Below, piece by piece: positions 51,732-64,000 of a stretch of DNA of 64,000 nt. Positions within the stretch are counted from its first letter, which is position 1. Each line of letters opens with the position of its first letter. The position numbers and the translations under genes are program-made. Source of the DNA: Lanius collurio. Taxonomy: Eukaryota; Chordata; Aves; Passeriformes; Laniidae. Under the pieces are notes generated by a model. It searched no databases and was not told the DNA's origin. It was given only the letters and a program-made list of their open reading frames with translations. The DNA lies in NCBI GenBank assembly GCA_020086605.1, contig JACBWW010000016.1, forward strand, positions 12,740,091 through 12,804,090, read 5' to 3'.

Positions 51732-52300
51732 TGTTGTGGGTTAGCCTTGGCTAGAAGCCAAATGCCCACCCTATTACTCACTCACTCCCTTCTCCCATGG
51801 AAGTGGGACAAAATAGAAGGAAAGTGTGAAGACCTATGGATCAGGACGATGACAGCTTAATAGCAAAAGCTGTGCATTCAGGCAAAGGAAGAAGAGGAAT
51901 GCATTTACCAATAGGCTGGCAGACATGTAGCCATTTTCTGGAAACAGAGCCTAAACATATGTAATGGTTGCTTGGGAAGACAAATGCTGCAACCACAAAC
52001 ATTCCTCATTTCCCCTCCTTTCCCTGAGCTTTAATTGCTGAGGACAATGTCACATGGTTTAGGATATCACTTTGGTCAGTTTGGGACAGCTATTCCAGCC
52101 ACTCCCCTCCAATCTCTTACCTGCCCCAGCCTACTCTTTGAGGAGGGGGAGTAAAAGAGAAAGCTCTGAAATGGCTTTGCATCAGAGAACTGCCAGCACT
52201 TTTGTAGCCACACATCCACAGCACTGCACCCCAGCACTGCTGTCAATCCAGCTCCCCCCCAGACAGAGCCAGAGCGCTGATGGTGGCCAATACTATTTGC
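51732..52300 (+). mobile_element. Solo LTR of an avian endogenous retrovirus
   Basis: The element begins TGTTGTGGGTTAGCCTTGG at 51732, the characteristic head of a common bird ERV LTR. A C/T-rich 'cactcactcccttctccc' follows at about 51779. Near 52049-52092 comes 'tcacatggtttaggatatc', then 'ctttggtcagtttgggaca', which I strongly associate with that LTR family, and 'ccccagcctactctttgag' follows near 52125. Length of about 570 bases suits a single LTR. No gag, pol or env sequence adjoins it, so it is most likely the product of recombination between two LTRs. The 3' boundary is approximate and I could not define a target-site duplication. A 78-codon frame (52072-52308) inside it is not a gene. 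Confidence 0.75.
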
Positions 52301-55300
52301 AAAAATGAAAGCAATTGTGCATTGTAAAGTACTTCTAATGATGAGCCCTTTATGGCTGCTGCTGCTAGATTAGGCTTTTGACATGGGAGAGAAAGCCTGG
52401 CTTGCCAGAGCTAGAGCAAAATAAGAATTGTGCTTATCAATAGACCTTACATATTTTCTTTTCCCTCCTTGTTAATGAGATTCATGTGTCAATTGAAATG
52501 ATACATTTGAGAATATAATTTATTTACTAAATACTTTATTTAGTTGCTAACAAACAGGAAGGTCTTAAAAGCAAAAAGAAATGAGGCTAGGCTTTATACA
52601 CTGGCTTTTCCCATTCATTCTGCAAATGCTAAAGTAATTTCTAATATGAAATGTGCCTTTATTGTGCTATCGTTATTTTAGCTGAAATATGTCATATTTG
52701 AAGCATATTTGATAATTTGTATTGTTTAAAACACAACTGTTATAATAATGTTTATGGTTTAGAAAGCAATTATGTCAGTGCATAATATAGAGTGCATGCA
52801 ATGAGGGGAGTGGTGAAGAACTGAAGAACCTCTAAAAATGCATCCTCAGATTACTCCATACTTTAAAATATAGTCTGTAATATCCACACAAACCTGAGAC
52901 AGAACATGTCTGCATGCATTGATCCAAAGACTACACCTAAGAGCCCTTAGGTGTCTTAGCTGATTCAGCTGAGGAAGTTGTAGAGCTGCAACTGCACAAC
53001 CAAGATTTGTAACTGAGGTCTTATGGAAGGCAGATATTCCGCTTGTGGTGAGTGAGTGGTTCAAACAACTCATCCAAGGACTTCAGTAAATGCCCCATTA
53101 AGTTAATGAGAAGCCAGTCTTCTCTACCAATCTGGATGTTCTTGTTTGTTCTGCATTGTATGGGCACCCTCTACTTTTCAGGAATTACTGTTCTAGTCTT
53201 GCTAGGCTGATATTTTTCAGAAATAGTCATGCAACATGTTTCCAATTTTAGAATACTTAGGCAAGTAAAGGGTGTCTGACAAGTGTTTCTAAGTTGGCTG
53301 AGTTTATTTCTGCTATTTCTATTAATGGAATGGAGGCTTGCAGATAAAGAAACCTCAATTTCTATATCTTATGCAAAATAATGAATTTACCACAAAACGG
53401 ATAACAAGATCATTCAAAGAATTTTATCAATTTGTAGAGAAAAATAAAATAAAAACCCAACATTAACAAACAAACAGAAAACTCAACAAAACAACAAAAA
53501 TCCTCAAACTAATTCTTGCAACAAAACCGTATCACCAAAGCTGAAACTGTAATTGCCTGAAAATTTCAGAATTTCATTTTGTTAGAGGCTACAATTTTCA
53601 GTGGAAATCAGATAACTTGAAACATACTGTAGTTGCCAACTTAAACCGAAACAGTCTCATCATAAATTCCAAGCAGGCTATAGAAAAACATATGGTTTAG
53701 TAAATACAATAAAGCTTCATTGCTGAAATCATACACATAAACCAGATCTCCATCTGAACTAGAAACACAAATTATAAAGGCAGCCCTTGAATAGGCATCC
53801 CCCACTTTAATGAAACAAGTTTCAGTTGAAAACTAGAAGATTAAAGAACCACAACAAAAGTTTCCCAAAGTAATATCATTTATAACTACAACCAGTTTCC
53901 AGATGCAAAACTGTTCAGCTGTTTCTACTATGAGCTCAGAATTCAAACCATGTCTTTCCCCCATCCACAGAACTCCTTCAGTCTGACTTTTGTGTATAGA
54001 ACTGCCTCAGTCTTACAAGTCCAGTAACCTTTGTTGGTACTGGTCATACAGAGGGGAAGTTAATATATAGCAATTTACAGCATCAAGACCATATCTTTCT
54101 TCTCAAATGTATTTCTTTCAAATCTGTTCTAATCTTTTATATTTGATTTGCATTACAATTAACAAAATACTGTAAACAACAACATTATAAACCTCTTAGT
54201 TTTATGATATCAAATAAAACATTTGACATGCATTTAAATTCTACTAGGAAAAACAAGTAAACAATAAGAACCAAACAAAAACCCCTAGTTGAAGAGAGAC
54301 CTTCATATTATTTGTCTTGAAGGAAAGGGACCTTGATTCTGAGTGTAACAACAGTGTCATAATTATTTTAATATTCAGAAACAAGGAATAAAGAACATAT
54401 GATTGGTTGTTGTCCTGGTAAGGGTAAGTTAATTGGTCCTTTCTGGACAAACAGGAGTGCCCAAGCTCAGGAGTATCCCTGCCAAACATCCTATTCTCTC
54501 ATGGTTTGAACTTTGGAATATTTGATCACACAGTATGCTCTAACTAACTTATAAACAACAGATGTGATTGTATAGAGTAGTAAGACCTTGTGCTCCTTGA
54601 GTTAGGAAATGCAAAGGAAAGGTGTACAGGAGAAGAGAGTGAGAAGAAACCAGGAAAGAAAGCTCTAAGTAGCAGTTACTGCACACCAAAATTGTGGCAA
54701 GGCATGGCCAAGGTGTGTGTCAACAGATGTCCAAAATATTTTGAAAGATTTTATGATACATCTGCTTCAGTGATTAGGCACTGGACTAAAAGATCCAAAC
54801 AGCCTGTTTAATCTTCTGTTCTGCTGTCATGGTGTGTGGCAGAAAGAATGACATTCTTCGAGATCAGACATGATTGAAGAAAATATGGAGTTTGTTATAG
54901 TCTGTTACTTCACATTACTGAAGTTATAAGGTAAAAAAATACAAAACAGGGTCTAATTAAGGCTGAAGAATGAGTGTTTAAATTATTAGTGTTTGCCACT
55001 TAATATCAGAAAGCACTGTTAGAACGTGTATGTGCATGCATGTGGAGGAATATCTGTACTTGCTTTAATATGTCACTGTTGCTTGGGTTTGCTCAGGTAA
55101 AGATGGCTCTCTGACAACACAGTACTTGTTTGCCATCTACTTCATTTCCACAGAGCATTATTCAATAGCTTACTGCTACTCTCCAAAATGTTAGTACCTC
55201 TACTAGGAATTTCAGCTTCTCCTTGCCAACATCCCAAAATAAAGAATAGAATTCATTAGTAATGTCAACCCAATTTGACAAATCTTCATGTTAGCCTCAA

Positions 55301-55675
55301 CTGTGATTGGCAAAAGGCCAATCATTTGTCAGATGGATTTTAGCAGTGGATTAAAAACGAAATCTATTTCTGTTACTTTTTTTCCTTTTAATATCAAACA
55401 TATATTTTTCTGTACTTGGTGACACAGATTTAAACTACTAAGTGACATTTTGTAGGACTGCAGATTTTCATGCAAAATATCTTCTTAAAAATGTTTTGTC
55501 ATAAAGAAAAGTAAAAATCAGGCTGAATTGAAAATATCAAGTGGAGCTCACATCTTAGTGTCTTTTTTTCAGTTAGTTGTCATGTTGGTAAACAATCCTT
55601 TTGTATTTGGATTTTAGGAACTCCCAAATGACACTGCAGATTTTTAAAAGATGCCTGGGGTTTTATTTTGTCGGG
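52301..55675. other. Non-coding DNA, locally A-rich, no gene seen
   Basis: From about 53400 to 53900 the plus strand is visibly richer in A (and C) than T, with runs such as 'caaacaaacag' and 'caacaaaacaacaaaaa'. Open frames are 81 codons or shorter. No repeat family was recognised. Confidence 0.55.
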
Positions 55676-55715
55676 TTTTTTTTTGTTTTGTTTTGTTTTG
55701 TTTTTTTTTTTTTTG

Positions 55716-55746
<31 letters not shown>

Positions 55747-55790
55747 TTTTTTGTTTTTAATTTTTTTTATTATTATTTATTTTAGATAAT
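55676..55790. repeat. (TTTTG)n / poly-T low-complexity tract
   Basis: About ten TTTTG units in two blocks, separated by T runs of about 14 bases, then a T-rich tail ending near 'ttatttattttag'. A 62-codon frame (55601-55789) reading Phe/Val/Leu/Cys repeats arises only from this simple sequence. On the minus strand it would be a CAAAA-rich A tail, possibly of a retroposon with an unrecognised body. Confidence 0.95.
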
Positions 55791-58700
55791 GAAGTAATGA
55801 AAAACACTTACTTTTCAGAATACCTATTCTTAATTTGCTGTAAAATTCTTGATGATTCAAAGAGGAAATAAGCTGTCTTGTCACAGGGTGTTCTCTTTTT
55901 TCATAAATTCTATGTTTCAGGTGATGGAGGAAATGTTCTATAAAGCTTCACAAGTACATAATTTTCTTCCTTGACAGCAGGGAAGGAAAAGGAGTTTGAC
56001 TGTCAGAAATGTTATCTGCTCTAAAGAAAATAGCCAACTGACAACTGCCTAAAAATTGGTCAATTAAAGTTGAATGGCCAATAAACAGTTATGATGGAAT
56101 ATGTTTCATTTTAGGACATCATGGAAGCACACAGGAATATTGTCAGTTGAGAGATTTATTTACTATTGTAGCAGAGATAACTGGAAATTAAATCTGTCAC
56201 TGGAGTTGCTAAGCTATACTATACAAAAGCTGTTCTCACCTAATAAATTGTACAAAATAGAGCTAGAATGAAGTTTGAATCTCAAAAGGGTCATTTCCTC
56301 TAGCAAAATGGTATGATACTTGTTTTATAGCTAGTTGGCCCATATTCACTCAAAGTGTGAAGTCCAAGGGCTACCAGTACGTATTAAAAGCCATCATTAC
56401 TTCCCATATAGACTATTCAAGTCTCTACTCCCAACAATGAAGCAAAGCATACAATTTAGGATGGGCACTCTGAGCTCTCACCCATTCAAGCATGATGAAA
56501 ACAACTAGAGATATTAATTTCTTTTTTTGCTAAAATCTGGGACATTGCAAATAAAGACACAACAATATTATTTATTTTAACAAAATATTTACAGTTACTT
56601 TCCTAAGATAGCAGAATTTCAGTTGCTTTATGAAATTAGAGTTAATGACTATAGAGAATTGCTTTCCCATGTTAGGAATTGTGAAAGGCTGTTCATCTTA
56701 GAGATTTTCTAGTTTCTTCTGAAAGTTTTGTCAGGTCAATTCTATTCCTGCAAAGTGTTTCAGCTGTAATAAAAAACATTCTTTGAGGGAGATATATTTA
56801 TTTATATACAACCTTTCCAGGTTCACAATTTACTTCATGCACAATGATTGATTCAGCAGCAGGGGACAGAAGAAACATTAAATTTTCAAACTTTTTTTCT
56901 TTTCCTTGCTTTGTTCAAAGGTCTCTTGAAGTCACTTGGAAAACACTTCCAATTTAATTTTGGATCACATTCCTAATGTTTCCTCATCATCTCTAAGAAA
57001 GGTGTTTGAAGCTGATGAAAATGTACCAGAAAATTCATGAGACAATTCTTTGCCTTATAACTTCTAGATTCTTTTAGAAAACATAGCAATTAGGATTTAG
57101 ACATTTGTGTGATTTGCCAGATTGGGTTACTGGGTTCTACTTTGGCTATAACTGTGTGTCTGGGGTGTTTGAAGTCTGTAGGGAAGAAAATGGAGATTCT
57201 TTTCCTTAAGGTATGTGAAATAAATGATACTTCAAAATTTTGCATGAGCTTGAAGTGCTAAAACAATAGCTTGAATATGAGTTTCCCTTCTTCATATGCT
57301 GCCTGAAGAGGTTTTTGTATTCTTGGCCTAAACCTTTGAAGTGAAGGGAGTTCAGTGGAAGCAAACTACATGAGAAAACCTCTTACTTCTAAATTTAGTC
57401 TTAAAAATATAAACATTTTGTGGCTCCTTAGACCTGTCACTTTAAAAGGGGTCTTATTTTTGCACTGCTTCTAGGTGGCTCTGGAAAGGGAGTTCTTCAA
57501 GAACCTTCAAAGAGGAAGCAGCCAAGCAGAAAAAGTTAGAAGTGACAGATCTATCCAGAATGTTTGTGGTCTAATGAAATCTGTAGATTGAGATACTTTG
57601 CTTCATACAGTCTCCTCCAATAATATCAGCTTTCAGTTAATGTATGTGCCTCTCAGGGGAGGTCATAATGGCAATACCAGCTGGATTTGGCAGTAGAGTT
57701 CAAATAAGCATTTCCAAAGCGTAGTATTAAATAGTACCTTTACCTTACTTCCTTATAGAAGGAAATTTTCAGGGTTTAAAAAAAAACAAATTAAGAAGAG
57801 AGTAAGGGTTGGCTTGTCAATTTGGATTTTACTGACTTCCACAGCTCTAAGCATTTCTGTACCACAAATAGTATTTAACATGCTGAAAGTACATCACTGT
57901 GCCCAGTGGATACTTATTCACATCAGAGAGTTTGGCTCAGTTCACCACACTTGGCAGTCTTTAGTCAAAAAAGGCCAAGAACTGGAATAGCAGAAGGGTT
58001 GCAGGTCAAGATTTGTTCACTGGCAAAGTTTAGTGAGGAAGTCTGTGCAGTCCCTGTCTATGTTATCCTATGTTCTCCTGTTGTCAGTCCTTTATTTTCA
58101 TGAATACAAAAATCATCCCAAATGTAAAATATATATTATGTGTGAATGTCTGTATTATATTGGATGGAAATTTTCTTGTAGAAGGCCAGATACTGAAATT
58201 CTTATATGGTCCCAGGGAGGGGATCATTTACAAAGCAAGGTGCCAGTTATTATAGCTGTTTTTCATGGCATTTCATGGGGGTTTCTTTTGTCAACGTAGC
58301 TCAAATAGCACATGTAGTCTTTTATATGTCTAGCTGGAGCTATGGAAATTTATGTTAGAATTAGATACCATTCAATACACCTAAGCAGAATGTAGATTTC
58401 TACTTTAGAGATATGTGATGTACCTGAAAGAAATTGTTTTCTCTTACTGCTTAAAAAAGAATGTTTTAAGAAGAGCTTCACTAAAAGGATAGATCTAAAA
58501 TTACCTCATTTGTGAAGATGGGGGGAGATTTTATGTAAAATGAATAATTTTCCAGGGCAAATACTCGACTCTTAAGGTGAATGACCAGATACATGTTCTC
58601 TCAGCTTCAGTGATATCTGCAGCCTGATGCTATAATTGCTCTAGCTTGAAGAAATAACTCTTTTTATCAAATCTACAAAAGTTAGTAGGTAATGCAACAC

Positions 58701-61303
58701 AAGAAACTGATTGGTCCTTGCTGTCATTATTGAAATTATCCTGTGCCTTGCTGAAGACAGGATTGGAGGGGTTGTATTTATCAGTAAGAGACATTTACAT
58801 TGACATTGACTGACAATGTCCTATTGAGCTCCCCTGAAAAGTTCATTGTGACATTTATTCACACCTAATTAGCACCTCTTGGGATTAATATATCATTTTA
58901 TCAAATTAGTGCAACCTTAGTATAAAAAGATGTAAATTCAATATGATAACTATATGTACCTGGATATTTTAATTAATCTGCCTAAACGGGACATGCCATT
59001 CCAAATTTATTGCTATCAAACTTAAACTCCCTCTGGAATTCTCAGAATATTAATGGGCTATTTTACTCTCCTTGTTGTTCTAGTAGTTGCTAGAAGCCCT
59101 GTTGACCCTGATGGCAGGTAATGTAAGAGGAATATCTGTATTTTAATACACTTAAGGAGTAAATAATACACCAGATTTAAGTATAAACAATATACTAATA
59201 TTTAAAATAGCTTGAGTAAATTGCAGCAAGAGCTTGTGATATATTTCATCAATTGCTTCTTTAAGGTTCTTTTCTTTACACTGGAACTTTTCACGTAGGT
59301 GAGAAAGCTACAAAGAAGATTGCTAACAGTTGTATTACAGAAACACAGGATTATCTGAACTATTGAAAACATGCTTCAAGTACAGCTCCAAAGAGATTTT
59401 AGGACTCAGCCTGTTGTACCTTTACATGTCTCATACAAAGTACTCTTTGTATAGGAGATTCTTCTCACTATCCAATCCATTTTTTTCACTTGTGCCCCTT
59501 GCTTTTTGTGCAGATTATATCAATAGATTAAAGAACTATGTAGATACTACTCTTTCTTCTTCACAAATATGTTATTTTTATCCAAGTTTTCTCTATTTCT
59601 TATCTGTTTTCAAATAACTGAAATCCTTGAGTGCCACAAGGAAGCTTAAATGTTCCTCTTAGAAATCTTGTCTATTTTTATAAGATTTTTGTCAATTATA
59701 TGATTTGCATAGGGAATAATTCACAGCCTGTTCCTTTTCCATGAACTTTATGAAACATAGGTTTTTCAGGTAAAATAAAGTTTATAGGCCAAATGAAGTC
59801 TGAGTTGAGTGACAGTTCTCAGGTCAACTGGTGCTATGTTCCCTTTCATCACAGTCTGTGTCTACACTGAGAATTAGGCCAACACCATAGCTGCACATCC
59901 TGCAGCTTTAGAAGGTTAAGATGATTCTTTTGCTTCAGTCTTGCTTTGCTGAATGTCCATTGTCTATGAAATTTTGATTCAACAAACTGTCAGGATTATA
60001 TTGGTTTCCTTCAGTTTTGAGATTAGCAAAATAAAAATTGAATTTTCAATATTTGAAGCAAGTATCTCAAAAATGTGATTAAGAATGCCTGAAATGGAAA
60101 AGATGCCCATTTCAAAGGTACCTCTTCAGTGCAATGGAGCAAAGAGAACACATATTTAAGGAAAACAGGGTTTTTCATATAAAACAATTAAATGTGTTTT
60201 GGAGCTTTTTCAGCATCTTTAGTTTCTGTAAGAAAAGGCATTACCATTTATAAAGGATGGTGTCTTGGAGCATGAGACATCCAGAGTTCAGCCATTTTAG
60301 GAGGATAGTGACATGTCACATAAGATATTTTGTGGGCAACATTACTTTGAGCTCCTGTTCTTGATAAGATAAAGCTGAAAATAATATGGCATTTGGGAGG
60401 TATGAGGCTGCCCAAGGGATGTGTGACAATGTACAGTGAAAGGCAAACCTGTCCCTTCAGTGGTGTTTCAGTGCATAGCCACTACTATAACATTTAATTT
60501 TCCTACACAGTACTTCAGATGAGAGCAACTGCTTTGTTAATATATTTTGGGTCCTGATTATAATATCTTACCAATGCGTCCTGAATGCCACCTCCAATAT
60601 ACTTGCATTTTCAACATAGAAAAACAACAAAAAATACACAGGTTTTACCTTGTTTTCTAGACAGCTCTTTGTTGGTGGTGTATCATCTGCCATTAGGAGA
60701 GGATGTCTCTTTCATTCCAGTGTGAAAGTTTGACTCCTCATCTTTCTTCAATCACAATAAGAACAAACACCTCGTTCCTTACTCGTACTCCATCATTTGG
60801 TGTTAATCTATGAGGCTTGAGTGCTGTGAAGTGTTATTTTTCTAATTGCTAATGCTGTGAAAAAACATCTTTAACACTCTTCATCTATACATTTAGGCAG
60901 CTTTTCTATAATTTAAACAGATTTGTGTTTCCTGAAGTACATATGAAACAGAGAAGAGTAGTCAGGAAAAGTATGTCATGAAGCCCAATTTCAGAGCCTA
61001 TTCTTTTTTGAATATCAGATGATAGTGAAAGAGCTATGGCAAAAAAAACCCCCACATTATTTCTGGACACAGTTTTAATTTTGTTTAATGGAAAGCAGTA
61101 AGCAGTAGTTAATATGGAACAGAGGCTGATAGAAATGAGAAGGAAGGGGCCAAATTTTAGGTTTGCTGTTCTTGTAAATTCATTTGAAAGCTTTTCAGTT
61201 CAATAGAACTTAAATTTGCAATGATGTACCTGAAAACTGAATTAATCTCTGGAAATCTGTCTATTCTCTGAGGCTTTAAGTTGTGGTCTAGAGATGCTTG
61301 GTT
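55791..61303. other. Non-coding AT-rich DNA, no gene seen
   Basis: Open frames are 95 codons or shorter and unrecognised. The stretch 59865-59930 has a faint look of old amniote repeat text, but too little for a call. Confidence 0.6.
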
Positions 61304-61338
61304 TTTGTTTTGTTTTTTGGTTTTTTTTTTTTTTTTTT
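61304..61338. repeat. T-rich tract ending in 18 T
   Basis: Imperfect (GTTTT)-like sequence followed by an 18-base T run at 61321-61338. Confidence 0.9.
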
Positions 61339-64000
61339 AACTGAAACACAAGATGCACAATTTAATTGCAATTTTATACACAAAGAGCAATAATTTTCTT
61401 CCTGACTGACAGGTTCTAAATAGTTATCACTTGTAAAGTACATAACTATCACTTTCTGGTACTTTTGTTTGAGTTATGTGAGCATTGCAGTTTCTTGTGA
61501 AAGTAGCAAAAAAAAAATTATATTTGCCTTAAAAAGAAGCAACCTATACTTCTATCATGGTGAGGGAAGGGACATAAAACAGTATCATGCTGCTAAGTTC
61601 ATTTTATTGAGTGAACCAAGCAAGGAACAGGTGATACCAAAGACAGCTTTTTAAATCACAGACATACATGAAAAAAAATGCAAATTAACTCTTTTTGCTG
61701 CCTTCAAATTGGAAACGAAAAAAGATTTATTGTACAAGCACATTTTATTGAAGCCCATATTCCCCAGCACCAATACCTTAGTTAATAAACCTGTGAATAT
61801 GCTGTATTTCTGCAAAACTGAAGTACAGCAAAGCTTTATTTTGAGCTGGTTATTTTTGAGAAAGAATGTTCATGTCAATATTGTGTGAAGAATTATAATT
61901 AAACAGTTCAGCTCCTTTCTTGAGTCTCTAGCTGAAAAATAAAAAGGAATACTGGAAATTTCTTGATGCTTTCCACCTTCAAATTTTAACATGGACAATG
62001 TGTTTTCCTTCTTTGAGGACTCTGAAAAAAATGTAGAGAGACTAAGTAATTATCTGGAAGTAATAGAAGGTGGCTTGTAAGATTTTTGTCCTATTCTGTG
62101 GTTCTTTACTCAGGTTGTATGAAAATAGTTGGGAAATGTCACGGTAATTAAGGTCCTGGCACAGTGGATTAAAATCCTTGCAAGTAATTCTCCTTATGTG
62201 AACAATCACTTTGGCTTCTTCAGTCAAATAATGGGCCCATTTTAAAATTCACAGAAGGAAATCTTAGGGCTTCCAGCATTAGGCTAAAAATAATTGTCAG
62301 TGTGCAGAGAAAAGTTGAGAAAAATTAGTTTTCTGTATTATAAACACATGACATTTTTTGGAAGTTTTGTAGCACATTTCTCATACTTCATAGTGTGTAT
62401 TGTTGTGAAAGTTTTACTTTTCTGAGATTAGATATCAGCCTGCATGGGATCTTATTTTTATTACTCATTTTATCATGTAGGTAATCTGGAGAAAATCTAG
62501 AACAGAAGATCACTTGTAGGTGTTGTAGATGCATTGACACAGCCACAGTTTTGAAAAGGTCAACAGGATAAACCAGACAAAAGGTGTTATCTTCATTTGA
62601 TGTGTGGAGTACACAGGCACAGATGAGGCAAGTTGAAGCCAAAATTTCAGTCATTACACTGTGATATATTTTCCAGTTATCTGGTATCAAGTGCTGTGGG
62701 TAAAAATATTTATAATATTGTCAGTGATTCTCTTAAACTCTCTTAAATTCATTTGAAATTATATCTTCTCTCCTCATGCTATTTTCCACAGATAATTTTA
62801 TAATGTAAATTCAGGAAAATCTCTTTGAATTTCTTCTAAAGCAGAGGTCAGATTCAGCAATTAAATGTACCATCAAAATTCAGATTGTTTTGCATATAGC
62901 TGTTGCACTAATTTTTAAATTGTTATCTAGATCTATCTTAAATGACAAAAAATTACAAAAAATTTATTGCAGTCTATGTTTCCAGAGATTAAAATCTTTT
63001 CCTCTATGCTTAATTTTTCAAATTTGCTTATTTGAATGGATCTGTCATTCCCAAATCCAAAGAGCTGGGGGGTGTTGAATTTATGTTGAATTTTTAACAG
63101 AGATTAATATTGTTTCATGTCCTGTGAGATGAATATCTGCAGAGCTGGCCTCCATGTTACCTCTAGCATTGCTTGTCTCAGTCTCAGAGATCAAATTTAT
63201 CAGAATTTCTGAATCTGTAAGAAAAGAGACTTCAAGTGTCTACAAAACAGTTGTATTTTAGGAGTGAAGCTTTCTAGCTAGTCTATTTTATTTAAAAAAT
63301 TGGAATAAAATCCTGCCTTTCTTTATGTTAAGAAACCTGAAATGAATTCCCCCAAATTATCTAAAGTTTTATAAGTCTAAGAAAAGAAATGGTTTATGCA
63401 ACTGAGATTTAAATCACTACTTTTTAATATTTTCATCCCAAATTTAGAAGAAAGGTAAGATAATATGATGGGGACAAGAAGGTTTTATCTTTAGCTACAC
63501 CTGATTGCTTTTAGAAGCAGCTTGATTATTTTTGGCCTCGTGTCTTTTTAGTAAATAGGTTATAAAATCTATATGTACATTCATCTCGCAGACCTTGAGT
63601 TGGTATTTTGGGTGTTAAGTGTGTATGTTAAACACATAATCTGTGTTTGCTTGAAAAGATGAATGGCCTTGAAGCTGTTCACCATCTTGAATTAAAATCC
63701 TGGAGAATACTTGCTGTGTAATTTTAAGTGTTAAACTTTAAAATGGTTCATTTGAGCAGTCACTGAAAGAATTCAAAGATCCTATGACAGTCCTTGACAA
63801 CCCCCTTGGGACTCTTTAGCAGTAGAAGTACCTGTTGTGGAACCCACTGGCTGTGGATTCCTGCCTTCTGGTGGTCCAGTGAGAGTTTTAATGACATGAG
63901 AGTTATAATTCCATGGCAAAATACTGGATAAAAGTATCCCAAAGGGTTGTTCATCTTTTCTTCCTAAAACAGAAACATTCAAAATTCACTCCACCACTGT
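61339..64000. other. Non-coding AT-rich DNA, no gene seen
   Basis: Open frames are 100 codons or shorter with no recognised domain. No repeat or RNA gene was recognised to the end of the window. Confidence 0.6.

Noticed and set aside
55601..55789. 62-codon Phe/Val/Leu/Cys-repeat frame
   Set aside because: It is a direct translation of the (TTTTG)n and poly-T tract.
59820..59930. Faint resemblance to an old DNA-transposon-like repeat ('gtctgtgtctacactgag')
   Set aside because: Only a short phrase matches memory; no terminal inverted repeats or boundaries could be seen.
1..64000. CRISPR arrays, bacterial operons, tRNA, rRNA or snRNA genes
   Set aside because: No regularly spaced direct repeats, no cloverleaf with A/B boxes, no U6- or 7SK-like text; composition and repeats are those of a vertebrate nuclear genome.

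Overview
The window looks like nuclear DNA from a bird, probably a songbird or a relative. The diagnostic signal is the repeats. Two CR1 LINE 3' ends lie on the + strand (about 3570-4068 and 41285-41512), carrying the avian CR1 3' region and ending close to the usual CR1 terminus. There are also several retroviral-LTR-like segments of the kinds common in bird genomes (about 6674-7125, 16359-16800, 35585-36012 and 51732-52300). The sequence is AT-rich and CpG-poor, with eukaryotic poly-A/poly-T tracts. There are no bacterial operons, ribosome binding sites or CRISPR arrays.

I find no protein-coding gene that I can support. Open reading frames reach at most 191 codons. The longest two lie in or antisense to LTR-like DNA, and several of the longer ones begin at a non-ATG codon. 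None shows a recognisable domain, and I could not join any into a convincing exon chain. No tRNA, rRNA or snRNA gene was recognised. The window is best read as intergenic DNA (a gene desert) or the inside of a very large intron; sequence alone does not say which.

Layout: 1-3570 unique AT-rich DNA; 3570-4068 CR1; 4069-6673 unique; 6674-7373 ERVL-like LTR segment bracketed by a 33-base direct repeat; 7374-8890 unique, with one unexplained minus-strand ORF; 8890-9075 a CpG-retaining, CTCF-like candidate regulatory block; 9625-9654 a perfect hairpin; 11615-11705 a possible ancient SINE; 11706-16358 unique; 16359-16800 degraded LTR with a possible further repeat-like tail to about 17230; 17231-21640 unique; 21640-21790 a very old CR1; 21791-35584 mostly unique, with simple repeats and one candidate conserved block near 29550-29930; 35585-36012 LTR-like; 37430-37640 a candidate enhancer with octamer motifs; 39651-40049 an open frame judged non-coding; 41285-41512 CR1; 42838-42990 a hairpin-forming minisatellite; 44935-45825 two scraps of ancient repeat; 51603-52300 poly-T followed by an LTR; 55676-55790 a (TTTTG)n repeat; the rest unique.

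Nothing here works together as a pathway. The biologically interesting material is the repeat history and a few short candidate regulatory blocks. All family assignments come from recognising consensus-like text by eye, without alignment, and boundaries are approximate unless called exact. I did not find evidence of a novel gene system.
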